From: Anisakis pegreffii
Taxonomy: Eukaryota; Nematoda; Chromadorea; Rhabditida; Anisakidae
Direction of reading: 5' to 3'
NCBI GenBank assembly: GCA_035041965.1
Contig: JAPYMA010000464.1
Span: 102,953-166,952, forward strand
Length of the DNA: 64,000 bases
Shown here: in pieces, positions 28,301-42,205 of the stretch
Numbering within the stretch: the first letter of the stretch is position 1
Layout: each line of letters begins with the position of its first letter
Program-made: the position numbers and the translations under genes
Notes under the pieces: model-generated
What the model was told of the DNA's origin: nothing
The model's database searches: none
Seen by the model: only the letters and a program-made list of their open reading frames with translations

Positions 28301-31300
28301 CGCACACCATAATCACGACAGATTTCTTTCGCTTCTTTCAATGGCAACTTCCTCAGATCAGCATTCGTTCCGGTCACTAAACGTTTCGGCACGTTCGGTA
28401 CTTCCTCCTGACAATTCAACGAAACCATATTAACAACTCCAAACCTACCTTCAGCAAAATCAAAACAACTGCAAAATGCAACATCAAACAGTCGCACACA
28501 TTACGTCTTCAGTGTACCACTTTAAAGAAAAAATTCACATTTCAATGTATCCAAAAAAAATAACACAATCAATTTCACTTCGTCTTTCAAAAGCGCAAAA
28601 AATAACCTTCGCTTTTTGGGGCTTAGCACTAACTCGCACGTATGAAAAGCCCTCGCCACACCCGGTCGGGTCGGCAATACCCGTTTGGTCCAATAGGCAT
28701 TTGCCTTTCATCGACGATATATAGGCACGGGTGGTATTCCACGGAGCACATTTTATCTGAAATTTTATCGTGCCTAGTAAACAATCACTTGACTGCAAAC
28801 ACAAAATACAATGAATATGATCGATCTGAAATATTCGAACAAACTTATACACGTTACACTTGAGTATAGCATATCGCACTCTGCAACGTTCTTAAAACTG
28901 AATGTCAACTCTCAAACGAACTAAACAAAGAAATAGATTCATTCAAATAGATTCAATAGACTTACTCAGTCTAGATTCATTTCAGGTGAGAAATTTAATG
29001 ATCAGAAATGAATGCAATGAATACGCAGAGACTCAAGAACTTGTAAACTTCGACGTCACAACAGTGAATACGATTTTATCAATCAATCGCTTGTTATCTC
29101 CAGCAGTCACAAGCGTCATTGACATAAATCGAAACAATTTGATATAATTCAACTAGCACCCACCTCATCCTCAATTGTCACTTGATCATCCGAATCATCC
29201 TCATTTTCGGGAGTGAAAAAATATTTTTCGCCGTAACCAGCATCCTAAAACGAGTTTGAATGCAAAGGATCAGCGTGTAACACCACACCATCGTTTTTGA
29301 CATATTCAAATATCGAGAAACGATAAATATAATAACAGTGCAAGTGACCTTAAGACGTTGTTCAGCTGCCAGCATACTGTACTGCGCGCAGCACATCTCC
29401 GGTGTTACCATCGCCAAAACCTCCTCTTTACTCGGTAAACGAAAATCATTTCTCAGCACCTACAGAAATATTAATGGCCCTTGTGATAATTTATTTAATA
29501 AACACTCCTTAGTTAAAACCTGTACGAATGAAGTTTTTTGAAATCTTCGATTTTCTTCCACCAAAAAAATTTGAAGTACATTCGAGTCACATATCGACGA
29601 GTCGTAGACAAAAGAATCAAATTATTGTGGCTACCTAGCAGTATATGCTAGCGCTGCTCCTAACTGATCAGCAATATTCTTGCCATCCCACTCAATCATC
29701 AAAATAATCCTACAACAAACCACCAACCCAATAATTCTGATCAGGTCCTTGACCTAACCGCTTGAAGTCTGAACACTGTTTCAAACGTTTCCGCACGGAG
29801 CTTTCCGCGTAATGCGGGAATGCTGCTTTGATATCTTCCATTTTCAGTCTGCAACGCAATAAAAACTTAGACATCAGCAGTAATACAAAAACAAGAAACA
29901 AAACAACGTAAGTTACCAGTATCGATGGCAGCAGATACAGGCTCAACAGTATAAACAAACCTTCTCGGAGTTTGATCACTGGCCCAAAACAGTCGATAAA
30001 TATACGCAAGCAGGAAATCGCGAACAAATACCGTGGCTCGTTTAGAGTTTGGACTTGGCACTTCGTACAGTGGGCATTCTTGTCCTACCAAAAACAGCGT
30101 TGGACAACGTCGAATGAAGAATCTGAAATAAAATTTTCGTGTAAAACCAAAATCTGGCCATATTGTGAGGGTAAAGAAAGAGGATCGAATATGCGCACGA
30201 TGATTGTACATAAAAATTGTGACCAATTAATAAATGTGAATATATGTCACAGTGTCACAAACAAACAAAAAAAAAATACCCTTGTTTCGTTCGAATCAGA
30301 AGGTAATCGGTTCGATTCGGCTCATGCTTATAGATTGGTGCTCGATAGAGGTTGTTTTCCAACGATTGCAGACCTTGACCGGGCGTTAATGAACCCAAAA
30401 ACGGTAGAGTATGTGTGAATGCTGTCTCACCAAATTCATATTCCGGATCTGCTTCTTTACCAGCTTTCTGAAAAGTTTCACTCGAATCATGAAAAACTAT
30501 TTATTTGATCGTATTCTGTTCGCAGTTGTCAACTAACTTAAAATAGTTGTGATCCATTCAAATTCTAACCAAAAATAGAACAAATTGAGTTTAATAAGTT
30601 AAATCAACGAACGCTTTCGAATATTTCATTTCATAACTTACTAATGTCTCTATGCATATTTGCTTCAAGAACATACATAAAAAATTCAGATGAAGTTTGA
30701 TATAAGAAAAGAACCGACCCGTTTGTAATAGTTCCGAATTTTGCTAGCCATACCCGGCTGATTGAGCAATGGCGGATGTTCCTCAGAATATTCCATCAAC
30801 AACAGTGTTCCATCTTTTCCCGATAAGTCCTCCACATCGCGCATGAAGAATATCTCACCACCTCCTTCTGCCGCCTTCTGCTTCTCTCGAAGCTGAACAT
30901 CTCATAAGTCACACACAAAAAAATACATTTACAATAAGACAATTCTCTAAAGTTATATTCATATATAAGCGTACACACTGAATATTCGATTCATTCCCTC
31001 ACATCTGCTCTGTGTACGTGCCAATCTCATGGAGACTGACACAACACGGGAATGCCGTTTTATTATTTTCAAACTATAGTTCGCGAATTTAAAATGATTT
31101 TCTTCTCGTTAAATTTAATTAAAAATGTAACTCAAGTGAACATTTGCTGAAGGGAATGAATGCTTTCGCAGTACACGCATTCTCAATAAAAGCTGTCATA
31201 ATGTCACTCACCTCTTCTTTCTCCTTGATGAGTTTAGTGAGCGTTTTGATGGGTACGTATTTCGTGCCAATAGTGCGCAGTATTCGTTTTGGCAGTGGTA

Positions 31301-34300
31301 AACGATGATAGTGTCGCAATTTGAACGGATTCAAATGAGTAGGGAAGAAGGTACGGTGTATATTCTGCGCTGGTATTGAGTGCTGGATTAGTGAACCGCT
31401 TGAGATGTTGCTCACACTTCTGAAACACAACGCCATCGATGTTACCGAACAACGCGATCGTATGAAACGATATGAGTTTAAAGAGCAATCGATTGGTTTG
31501 TGAACTTGAAAATATGATGATAGCATATCGCCTTTCAACTAACCTTCCGGTATTTTTTGGCAAATAGTATTCATCGTTGCTCAAATTGAACGGATCCTTA
31601 TCGGTCAATTGCGCCATTGAGCTTTCCATCTGCTCGTCCTCTTCTTGCTTCTGACGTTGCTGCACTTGACCCAATATCATTTTCGACTTCTTCGTAAACT
31701 GATGCTCCTCAATATTATATTAAATTATACGATAAATATAATTTTATCGTTATTCGACAAATAACAGATACGATAACGATAATGATAAGAACAATGCGAA
31801 ATGAAACGAAAACGTTCTCACTTTTCGATCGAATGGCTTCGGCGCAGGTGTGCCGTCAGCATCCAGCGGTTTCTCCTCTGGTGCCTTGTCTTCGGGCATG
31901 CCGAAGATCTTCGGATCGTCATGATAGTCCAACGTTAGAATGTGCGGTTCTGAAATCAGAATTTTCTAACTGTTCGCCGCTCACTTCTCAATCAAAGTCA
32001 GCATCGAATTTGTTTCATTTCGCTCGCTATCACTTAATCACAATCACATTAACAAGAGGCGATTTTGGACATCACCACGGAGAATAGTGACGACACATGC
32101 AATTAATTAACACCATCCATACCTGGAATATGTGTCATGTTTTCCGAATCCCAAATAATATCGTCCTCCCATCTGGTATTGATTAGATCATAATTGTCCA
32201 TTGGGAATATCGAATGCGCCATAGTTGGCTCCTTCGGGAAATCTGCCTCACAAAGTTTTTAGCGAAAAAATTTCACTGCCAAATACTTTCGTAAGTTTTA
32301 TTCAGTCATTTATTACAAACTTCTTTGAACAAAAATTTCGGTCATTCATTTTTTTTTCACGAAAAGAGAAATGGAATGAAACTGTTTCTTCAAAGAAAAA
32401 AAAAACAGACTAAAACTACCTAAGTCAGCCATCGCTCGAGTGGGTACAACTGTGCCTGGCTTAGCAAACATTTGCTCGAATGCATTACTCTTTACTGAAA
32501 ATTGAACCAGCAAAAAGTTGAACAAAAAAAAAAATCGATCCAAATCTCCGATGAAACGATCAAATAAATATTCATTTGTTGTGAGCAAAGAATACACTGA
32601 TGACAGCGCGAAAATGCAAACGTCAAATGCGTTTTTCCTCAACGACCGCGCTTATAAATTGAATCCAGCGAAAACACTGCTCTATCGCACATAAAACATT
32701 CTGCTTAATGAACTTAATTATTCTGCGAATAAAATTACTGAAATCGCAGAAAACACACGACTTACATGCAGCCAAGAATGATTCGTAATTTCGTGTTTGT
32801 TGTGTTGGCACCCATCCGTACTCCGGTAATTTACCACTTGCTAATCGTTTCAGCACCTGAAAACTACATCCGTTCCTATCCTCTCATATTTATATCTTTT
32901 TCTTGATGATATTTTTGAGATGTCCCAATTCTCACATGCTCGTAAATATTTTAAGAATTCCTTCGAGATGCCTTTCAAGAGTTGATTTTCACGAGAAATT
33001 CAACGTTTCGCACCAACGGCTAGTGAGATACAATGCATATGGGATATTCTGAATGAAAGAATATCTGCATCATTCTGAATGATGTTTTTGCAACAGCATT
33101 CATTTTGTTCTCTGAGAAAAAGTGGTATAAAATCCATAGCGTAATATTATCATGCAACAGATGACAAATCAAAATCCATAAATGTTTCGAGAAGATGACA
33201 ACTCAAAAAGAGACAATTCAGTAAAGCAAAAACAAACCTGTGAACGAACTTGTTCACCATCAATTATTATATCATCCTCCCAACGCAGTAAATTCACCGG
33301 TAGAAATGTCTCCGGGGGAAACGGATCCGCTGCGGCCAGTCCTTTCTCTTTCTCATCGTCTGTTTTCTCCTCCTTTATAGCACTCTTCGAATGCGCCTTC
33401 GTCTTAAAAAACCGTCATCAGTTTAAATTAAAACAATGATAAGAATCAAACAACACAGAAAATAGTAGGAATAAATACAAAAAATATCGCATCATCTTAT
33501 GCGTTGATCTTAACAAAGAACAAACATAAAATATTACTGCAAAAAACTGATGATTCGGAAATCCAATTAACATTGTTGCAGCATCACTTTGCAATAAATT
33601 TACACAAATTGATTTGATCAGAACAATCAGACCAAATTCTAAAGACAATGCAATTCCAATTTATCACCTTTTACAATATCATTCATAAAGATATTCAAAG
33701 ATAAGAGAAACTAACTTCACGCTTAACTTTAAAACCGTAATCGAAATGCATCGGATTTGCTGGAAGATTCATTCGATCATACCATATTCGTGCAGGACCG
33801 TACCTTCAATATCACTCTCTGATAATAGCACTCAATCATTCCTCCGCTTTCCAATTCAGTCAAACATCATATACAAGCAAATGCTAGTCATCAGAGTAAA
33901 AAAATCATCAGAAGAATCCATTTAAGGTGTTTAACCCTTGTGAAGGGATGGATACATCGCGAATTCCTTTCGAATGTTTAACGCTAAACGGATCAAGCGA
34001 ACCAACAAAACGTGAACAAACCTCCACGGGGGAACGTCCTCATCATCCGCATCCCCACCGCTCTCTTTGCCGATCGCTTTTGTATTCGACGGTTGCATCA
34101 GCAACACCTCATCGCTCACCTGGCATTCATCTGCTGACGGCATCGGACCGAACGTCAACTCGATACCTTTCGATTCTTCTCGTTTGCCGTCTTCTTTTGA
34201 AGTGCTCCCCTAAACAAAACTTTCACTTGATCACTTCGCATTAAGATGCTCGGTAATGAGCACTTAATCATATTTTAATAACAACTGCTAACAATAATCA

Positions 34301-36277
34301 GCACCCGAAATTGCTCACCACACCCTTCCAATCCACAATGCCACTAAGCGGGAAACTATTTTCGAACGAAACATTTTAAAAAAGAATGTAATTCAAACGA
34401 GATGCTTAAAAATAAATCTTAACCCGACACATGTCCCGTTCATTGCTACTACTTAGTAATGAATTTTCAAATCTGTAGCGGAACTGAAATTTTAAAAAAA
34501 AACCTTTTCTGCAGTTTCATCGGTTTCTGCGTTTCCTTTGTTACTATTCGTCCCGTTCGATGCAACCGCTGAACTCTGAAAGTGAAAATATCACTGACTT
34601 TATCAAACTGATATCGTTCACTTCCTTTTCTAACCACTCAGCACTTCCTTGAGAATCGACGAATCGAGGTGTAATCAGAAAGATTCTTCAGCGAAACAAC
34701 TCACCCCGCCACGAAAATTCTTTAACGGCCACCAAATTTTTGTTTTCGATGTCGACTTGATGTTTGAACCAAAAATGCGTGAAAAACGCAAAATACCATC
34801 TGAAGAATAGTCCGGAAAGAACTGCCTGAAATGAGGAAACATTCAAAGGAAGCGTTTTGCTTAAAAAGTTATCGCCCCTCAAAACAATTTGCAAATATCT
34901 GAATGATATAAAAAGCGCACTGCAACTTTACTCACTAAACTGAAAAAACTATTCCAACTGACAATCAGCAAAGCACCGGCCGATATTTTGCTGTTCAGAA
35001 ACTTGAAACGTATTCAGATATAACACAAAAAAAGAGGGATGAATAATGAGCAGTGATGATAATGACAACAGTAACAGCAATATTAATCTCAATAATAATC
35101 ACACCTTGGATCAATTTTATCGAGTTCAGGATTCTGAAGGATACCCGCGAGTGGTGCATCGTCACGTTGCGATGGTGGTATGAATGGAGGTTCTCCGGAA
35201 CGCTCTGAATTGAGAAAACAAAAATGATGAACTTTTAGTATGCTTTGACTTGTTTATTTCGTTTCATTGCGATCAGAATTTGCAAATTTCTTTGCAGCGT
35301 TCTGATATTACGATAGATATTCACAAATTTGTTGAAATAAGATCCTAATCAATTCCGTCACAATTACAAATGCGATCAGTCATTTCATAATAGAAATTTT
35401 CTAACCGTCAACAATCGGTTCATATTCGACATCGCCATCGACATTATCGCCCTCATCATCTGCTTCTCCATCCGAGTCATTCAATAGTTCAGGATGCCGC
35501 ACGTACCATGCTGAATTTCAAATTCGCAATTAACAACTCTTCTAACGATGAACACAATCTATGATAAGATTCGCACAGAAACTGGCAATGTTTCTTGCGG
35601 TCATCATCTAAACTGTTACTATCACAACCAATGTTTGCATGCTTATTGAAACTGTTACTCTACTAGCATTATTAATGACACATCACTACATTTCCTCCCT
35701 TCATCATTCCATCATTTGCACATTATTACTAACAGCACTACTATCACTATTATCACAGGTACCATAAAGAAATGCCTAAAGGCACGTTGAACAAGCTTTA
35801 AAAATTGTACTCCTCCCATCAACATAAAAATTAAAAACAAGCAAAATATTACAATGACTATTCACTCGTACTACTTTCATACGAAAAAAGTGATTTCAAC
35901 ATCGCCTTTAATCTATGAAGATAATATCACAGATAATTAAGGTAATCAAAACAACAACACAAGAAAAGTTAAAAAAGAGAACAGAAGTACAATAACTAAC
36001 GCTGATTGTTCGCAGATAGATGTGTTTTAAAGTAATCGTTATCGTCGTCACCATCCGATTCAGAAAGAGCCTCTTCTTCTGCACCATTATTATCTACCTT
36101 CTCCACTCGATCATTATCGCTTCTCGTCGCATCCTCCCGTCCATCTCCCGCTTCAGTCATACTCACCACATTATCATTGTCATTATCATCACGATCCCTC
36201 TCAATCTCATCATTTTCTTGTGCTTCTTGAGACCGTTCACTGCATTCATTGTTTGATCCTGAATGGTCGCTTTTCAT
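20881..36277 (-). CDS. taf-1: TAF1, TFIID subunit 1 (complete, 41 exons)
   Basis: Largest TFIID subunit, a nuclear scaffold that contacts TBP, promoter DNA and acetylated histones. The rebuilt protein is about 1,835 aa (human about 1,870-1,890) and aligns end to end: LAGIL box and LRFSRIFG motif, DUF3591/HAT core, winged helix, zinc knuckle, two bromodomains, acidic tail. Exons 5' to 3': 36277-36001, 35510-35406, 35204-35105, 34825-34705, 34575-34504, 34209-34022, 33803-33716, 33402-33238, 32856-32766, 32494-32420, 32242-32123, 31949-31822, 31698-31544, 31419-31212, 30892-30719, 30467-30280, 30122-29961, 29848-29728, 29459-29349, 29244-29164, 28756-28607, 28407-28291, 28067-27983, 27850-27751, 27358-27249, 27068-26919, 26800-26688, 26550-26434, 26182-26075, 25899-25732, 25537-25409 (or 25400), 25343-25142, 24846-24731, 24416-24324, 23974-23798, 23611-23423, 22927-22814, 22554-22456, 22342-22186, 21333-21241, 21071-20881. 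All phases agree. The end of exon 31 is ambiguous by 9 nt. An in-frame stop lies 5 codons before the ATG; an alternative first exon is listed separately. Confidence 0.97.
21546..21727 (-). repeat. tRNA-derived SINE-like element in a TAF1 intron
   Basis: On the minus strand the element begins with a tRNA-like head: a perfect Pol III A box, TGGCTCAGTGGG (21710-21699), and 43 nt further a degenerate B box within a 3-bp T-arm-like hairpin, GGGATCAATACC (21667-21656). The anticodon arm is degenerate, so this is not a working tRNA gene. The body continues through GCTGGCGATGATGCTC and ATTCTTCACTTTTATCTGA; that body recurs at 23224-23300. The A-to-B spacing matches tRNA genes and tRNA-derived SINEs. 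It has the same orientation as TAF1. Confidence 0.6.
22456..23611 (-). other. taf-1: TAF1 bromodomain 2
   Basis: Exons 36-38 (23611-23423, 22927-22814, 22554-22456), about residues 1556-1689. The linker [19 protein letters not shown] is almost identical to other TAF1 proteins. [17 protein letters not shown] forms the ZA loop, and the acetyl-lysine-binding Asn sits in ELYNGPP. Both bromodomains therefore keep their key residues, so the tandem reader should be functional. Confidence 0.95.
23224..23300 (-). repeat. Second, headless copy of the SINE-like body
   Basis: This stretch in the intron between TAF1 exons 36 and 37 matches the 3' body of the element at 21546-21727: plus-strand TCAGATGAAAGTGAAGAAT here against TCAGATAAAAGTGAAGAAT there, followed in both by T-runs and ATCANYGCCA. 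The match also extends upstream to a shared TTCTCA. The tRNA-like head is absent, as in a 5'-truncated SINE insertion. Confidence 0.5.
23798..24416 (-). other. taf-1: TAF1 bromodomain 1
   Basis: Exons 34-35 (24416-24324, 23974-23798) encode about residues 1466-1555. Helix Z lies in exon 34; the ZA loop with [13 protein letters not shown], helix B, and the acetyl-lysine-binding Asn in VYNGDN lie in exon 35. Just upstream, exon 33 (24846-24731) has the family signature [16 protein letters not shown], which corresponds to the conserved YLNRPHKSIHRRRTDP of human TAF1 and is readable only in its spliced frame. Confidence 0.95.
25732..25899 (-). other. taf-1: TAF1 zinc-knuckle exon
   Basis: One 168-nt exon carries a CCHC zinc knuckle reading [16 protein letters not shown], that is C-x2-C-x4-H-x6-C, followed by PLYG. 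Human TAF1 has the same spacing at the same place, and this knuckle has been tied to promoter DNA contact. It is preceded by a Lys/Arg-rich helical stretch from exons 28-29 (26550-26075) that matches the family. Confidence 0.95.
26821..26880. repeat. Degenerate CAATAA/CAATGA simple repeat in a TAF1 intron
   Basis: About 60 bases of imperfect CAATAA, CAATGA and CAATCA hexamers in the intron between exons 26 and 27, close to the exon 27 acceptor. Confidence 0.75.
27983..33803 (-). other. taf-1: TAF1 exons 7-23: DUF3591 / HAT core and winged helix
   Basis: This block encodes roughly residues 288-1027, the conserved centre of TAF1 that binds TAF7 and has been assigned acetyltransferase activity. 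Visible landmarks are YGPARIWYD (exon 7), two RWEDDII boxes (exons 8 and 11), [11 protein letters not shown] (exon 13), IQHSIPA and FFPTHLNP (exon 14), [19 protein letters not shown] (exon 15), [10 protein letters not shown] and NNLYRAPIY (exon 16), [14 protein letters not shown] (exon 17), [10 protein letters not shown] (exon 20) and [15 protein letters not shown] (exon 21). The winged helix that contacts promoter DNA is in exon 18 ([20 protein letters not shown]). No frameshift or missing block is seen. Confidence 0.95.
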
Positions 36278-36641
36278 TTCGTTTCGATTTTATTCATTCG
36301 ATCTCATTCCATTCATCGCTATTCTAATGCTCTTACAAAGGGAACAACTATGTCGGTTAGAATTACGTAGTGTGCACTGAGACGAGAACATCGCCAGTCC
36401 TTTCTCAATTTTAGAACGCCTTCATTCCGAATAAAATTATCCTGATTTTGATTCCAAAAAAAAGAGGTTACAAAACCATTCTAATGGATGATCATCGTAA
36501 TAACTAAATGCCTCACCTCAGAGCTCGCAGTTAAACGAAAAACAATGCGACAATCTCATAACATAAAAATGAGAACAAACAGTAGGGCTAATATTCCATA
36601 GCAAAGCACTATTAAAGAAATATCACAACAAAACAAGATAC

Positions 36642-36699
36642 CAATTGAATGCACAGGAGATTCGGCCGATTCAGAAGACGACGGGTAATAATCTTCCAT
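36642..36699 (-). CDS. taf-1: Possible alternative first exon of TAF1
   Basis: An ATG at 36699 opens 19 codons of Ser/Glu-rich sequence (MEDYYPSSSESAESPVHSI) and ends in phase 1 at a GTATCT donor. A possible acceptor inside the annotated first exon (CATTCAG, exon resuming at 36258) is also phase 1, so the two join in frame and replace the first residues of the 36277 start. The composition suits the acidic TAF1 N-terminus. I did not find the family's GFLFGN-type N-terminal motif in either version. This is an inference from splice phases only. Confidence 0.4.
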
Positions 36700-38073
36700 A
36701 CGCGCTGTGAATATCTGATGAGAGACTTGTTGCGGGTTTGATTTACCCCAACAAGACAACTGAAGGTAAATATTTTGAAATTATTACTATGATAAATATT
36801 AACATCATGACGTTAATATCACGGCATTTCTTCAACGACATCATCGCTACTAGCATCTACTTGAATTGAAACAACCAAAAAAGACTGCTGAATATTAGAA
36901 TCCATCGATAATATAGCGTCAATAAAACTTGCTGACTTCAACCTACGAAGTTGTTTCTTCGGAAATGCTTGAGAAATCATGAAAGGCAATTCAAAGTTTT
37001 CATGAAAAGCTTGCTTTTTTTACCAACAAGTTTTTCGATCCTGGCTGTTGATGAAAGAAGAATTAACGGTACGTTGAATTCATTTTGCAGTGACAGGGTA
37101 ATACGCCTGCTGCACTCCCAACAAATAGTCCAACCCTCATTACGATCATTAAAGTTACCAAATAAGCCAAACCGAATTCGACCAGTCGTTCCACTAACTT
37201 GCAACACGAATGAGAAGAAACGCGTATTCTAATTTTTCATAAAGCAACAAATTAATGAAACTTGTAGCGTTTCCATGGTAATTTCTTTGAAATCAACAGC
37301 GATTTCATCTTATATTTGCATCAAATTTCAGCAACCTGTCATTAATCAAATTACATGAACGCAACCACTCCACAAACACCTGCGTCTGCATGTGTGACAA
37401 TTCAGATTAACCATCCAACTGTACGGAGTAAGTCTGTCTTCAAAGAACCTTAACATCTTTATTTGCATAGTCTATGAATGCACTATAACAAATATAATGC
37501 CAACGGTAGTCATAGCAATTACATCCTCAAACACCAAACGGTAATCCACTCATATGTGAATCATGCAAGATCCAAAAATGTACGTTACAAGACGTCTTCA
37601 AATGAATAGTCAAATTCCCAAAAATAGTATTTCGAAGCGCCCGTTGACCGATTCGTATATTGAGTGCACAAGAAATGCCACTCTCCAAAAAACTTTTAGA
37701 AATGCGAATAAGAAAACTCCTCCTTCGGTAAACGTTTGATTGATCAGCTATACAAACCAAACGCTACACTTACCAAGAAAGTATACACTCACAAACGACA
37801 CGACCAACGGGATGGAGGAATAATTCCGCTGTCAGTGACACTATGAAACTCAGCTTGAAATATCGATAAACCTTCTGAATACCATGTGCCGAGATGAAAC
37901 ACCGCCAATACCACAGTGGAAGATATTTCGAACAGACTCGATAAAGAAAAAAAATCCACTCGAAACGTTCACTACATAAACAGATTTGGTACGCAGATAA
38001 ACTCATGATCAAATAAGATACAATGAATGACTTGTTGATGAAGTGAACGAAGAACCGTGAGGCAATCTAATTA
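36700..38073. other. Spacer between NDUFS8 and TAF1
   Basis: No exon recognised. With both genes on the minus strand, this interval should hold the TAF1 promoter and the NDUFS8 3' flank, but no core promoter element could be assigned. Confidence 0.6.
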
Positions 38074-38079
38074 TTTATT
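38074..38079 (-). promoter_or_regulatory. Poly(A) signal AATAAA of NDUFS8
   Basis: A canonical AATAAA on the minus strand lies about 70 nt beyond the NDUFS8 stop, a normal distance for a short nematode 3' UTR. Confidence 0.6.
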
Positions 38080-38147
38080 CAAATATAGGTATTAACAATA
38101 TTAATGTGCTAATATTGATAACGATAATAATAATAATCACAGGTTAT

Positions 38148-39617
<1,470 letters not shown>

Positions 39618-42205
39618 TATACACCTGAGAAAGTGTTATCGTTATTACTTCATCAGTTCAATATTATCGCAAATTAACGACACGTATATCACGTGAATTT
39701 ATGAAATGCATTCCGTTGAACTAGCCAACATACTGGCATCCCAAATGTCATTTTCCTCATCAGTCGATATCATCAAGACAAACACCGTCAATCCGCTTAC
39801 AACTAACTCGATTGATCACATCATCGGAGTCAGTAAGCAAATCCAATCAAACCTATCCCTTTTCTCCGAAGATGTGATAAGTTCGATAACTGTTATCGAA
39901 AAATGCACATGCAACCTCTAAACAACTGAGAAAACAACTCTAAACAACTCGCCAAAATCTTATTTCGCCAAAAGTTTATTTCTCTAACATGCGCCTGCTG
40001 AAGTGAGCAAAGTTTTGGAAGCATGTTCGACGAACCAAAATTTTTAAAGCATACCACTTAAAATAAAAGCTAATTTCTGAATGTGAATTCGTGATGTGGT
40101 CTTTCGGTTCATCTGGATCATAACGCTTAGAAAAATCGAAGACTTAAACACCCAAAAAGCTGAAATCCTACCGCTGTAAGAACAGTAAAAAAAGTCATCG
40201 TGAAACGTTATCAGGGAAGCATTTTTCAAAATTTTCTTCTCATTTCATTAGATATTTTTTGCACTTTTCTTCGAAATATATGAGGAGAGGTGGTGAGAGG
40301 GAGCAGATGACAGAATGAACGAAGTTGTTTCGACTCAATTTCGACATTAACTTATCGCATTCCACTCGTTGATATTGATGGTCTCGTCTTCGGGGTATTG
40401 ACAATAGGTAGAGGCAATCACATGTTTCATTTACTCAGTCTTCAGATTTTGTGGGGAAGGGGGAGGGTATGGGGCGGAGTAAATTTTGAAAAGTTTCGGT
40501 GACTTGTTTATACCACATCTCCGGACATATCACGTCGAAGGCCATGTGCACGAGGTATGGATTTATTGGGATGTTTTCAGTGTCTGAAAAGGTCAAGATT
40601 TGACAGGTCAAGATTTGTTTTGTCAAGATTTGTAAGTGAATCCGAGTCCAGTTATCTACTGTTATGCCCAATGTTCACAACTTCACCTCAAGCGTTCTTT
40701 CGGTTTGATGGTTCCATTAAAAGAAGAATGTGGTAAAAACTAAATATACTGAATCTGAGTAAAAATTCCCTTTTCATGCAACATGTTCGCGGATTTTGGG
40801 GTTGATAATTGAAACTTTAAAATCAGAGTCGAATTTAAACTGGAGCATACGGCTACGCTTAAGCCTGGTGCTGAAACTAAGCAAAAGCAAATCCTAAGTC
40901 TATGTCAATGTCTAGAAGGAAGGTGCGCGGCATCAGCTGTTCCGCACTCTTCTTAATTGACGTGACTATTCTTCTGTGAAACTTTGGTTCTCAATAAGCA
41001 TGAGTTAATGAAGCTGTTCCCTCCCCTGCAGTTTGAGTCGAGCCCGTAACTTTTATATTTTTGGTAAGAGTAGATGATGATAACAATAATGTGATAATGA
41101 GATAACGGTGATAACATCATTAATGGTGATAATAATGTAATGACGACAGCAATATAATTACCAATTAAGATTACAATGATATAACGAAGTTTTTCGTAGA
41201 AATTAGCATATTGAAGGCACAGGTCAAATGGATGGGAATGAATTCAAATAATGTAAATGAAGCAATGAATGCAACTCGAAAAATGCATAATTCACATTGC
41301 TTGAAAAGACTAAAACAATGTTAAATTTGATTTGTCAATGGATGGTGAATACTGATACAAAACGTGACAATACAATCTACAACTCTCGTTAGCGATGAGA
41401 CATACGTTTTTGCATTCAATTTATGAATTTTTTTGCAATACTCTCCATCAAATTTTCTACCTATAAATCGCATCCCTCAGCTTTGGTTTTAATTTTGCCA
41501 CCTAATCGTTATATTACGATTGTTTCAGAACGATATGCATTTATCCTTCCAGTGTATTCATGTGGTATTGAGATTATTCGACGCATTTTAGCTCATAATG
41601 CACATTTTCGAAGGATTGAGGTAAATAATATATAGCAGGAGTGAAATATACGGTGTGATACTAAGCTGAAAGATTGGCTGGTACAAACGTGTAATAGTCA
41701 TTGAAATAGTTAACGAAAAACTTCAGTCGATAGGATCAATCGAAAATTTAATGGAACTTTTGTAGTATTTCTCCTTTGAAATTGCAGTGCAATAAAGCAT
41801 TTATCTTCAGTACGAGCGTAAGATATTTTGGAGATTGTTGGAAATTGGTATCTCTTAATCGATCTGATGCAACTTTTGAATCATTCACAAGCAGAAGTTT
41901 CTGACAGGAAAAGAGACAACATCTAAATTAATGAAATCCTGCATTCATTCTTTCATTTAATAAGTGCTCTTATAAGACTGCCCAAAACTGAGCTTTTATA
42001 TCTTCTCAGAATGTCGCAAACAATCGGCGCTATGCATGTTACTCACTTGAAGTGCACTCTGTTAAATTAAATTGATCAAGCAAATATGGGAAGACAGCTT
42101 TTAAGACAAAATTTTCCCTAATTAATAACGACGAAATAAATTAGTTCATCGTGGAATATTTACATATTTGGTGCGTCTAGGAAACATTTATGAATTGTTC
42201 TATCT
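39618..42205. other. Spacer between GALK2 and NDUFS8
   Basis: No exon recognised. It contains the 15-bp tandem repeat at 40592 and a GATAA/GATAAT-rich simple tract around 41075-41150. Confidence 0.6.
40592..40636. repeat. Three tandem 15-bp units beginning GTCAAGATTTG
   Basis: GTCAAGATTTG starts at 40592, 40607 and 40622, each followed by a different 4-base spacer. The strict 15-bp period suggests slippage or a cluster of protein-binding sites between NDUFS8 and GALK2. Confidence 0.85.

Noticed and set aside
34930..35010. Possible TAF1 exon between exons 3 and 4
   Set aside because: Skipping it gives a phase-2 join and a continuous match ([16 protein letters not shown]); including it brings a stop.
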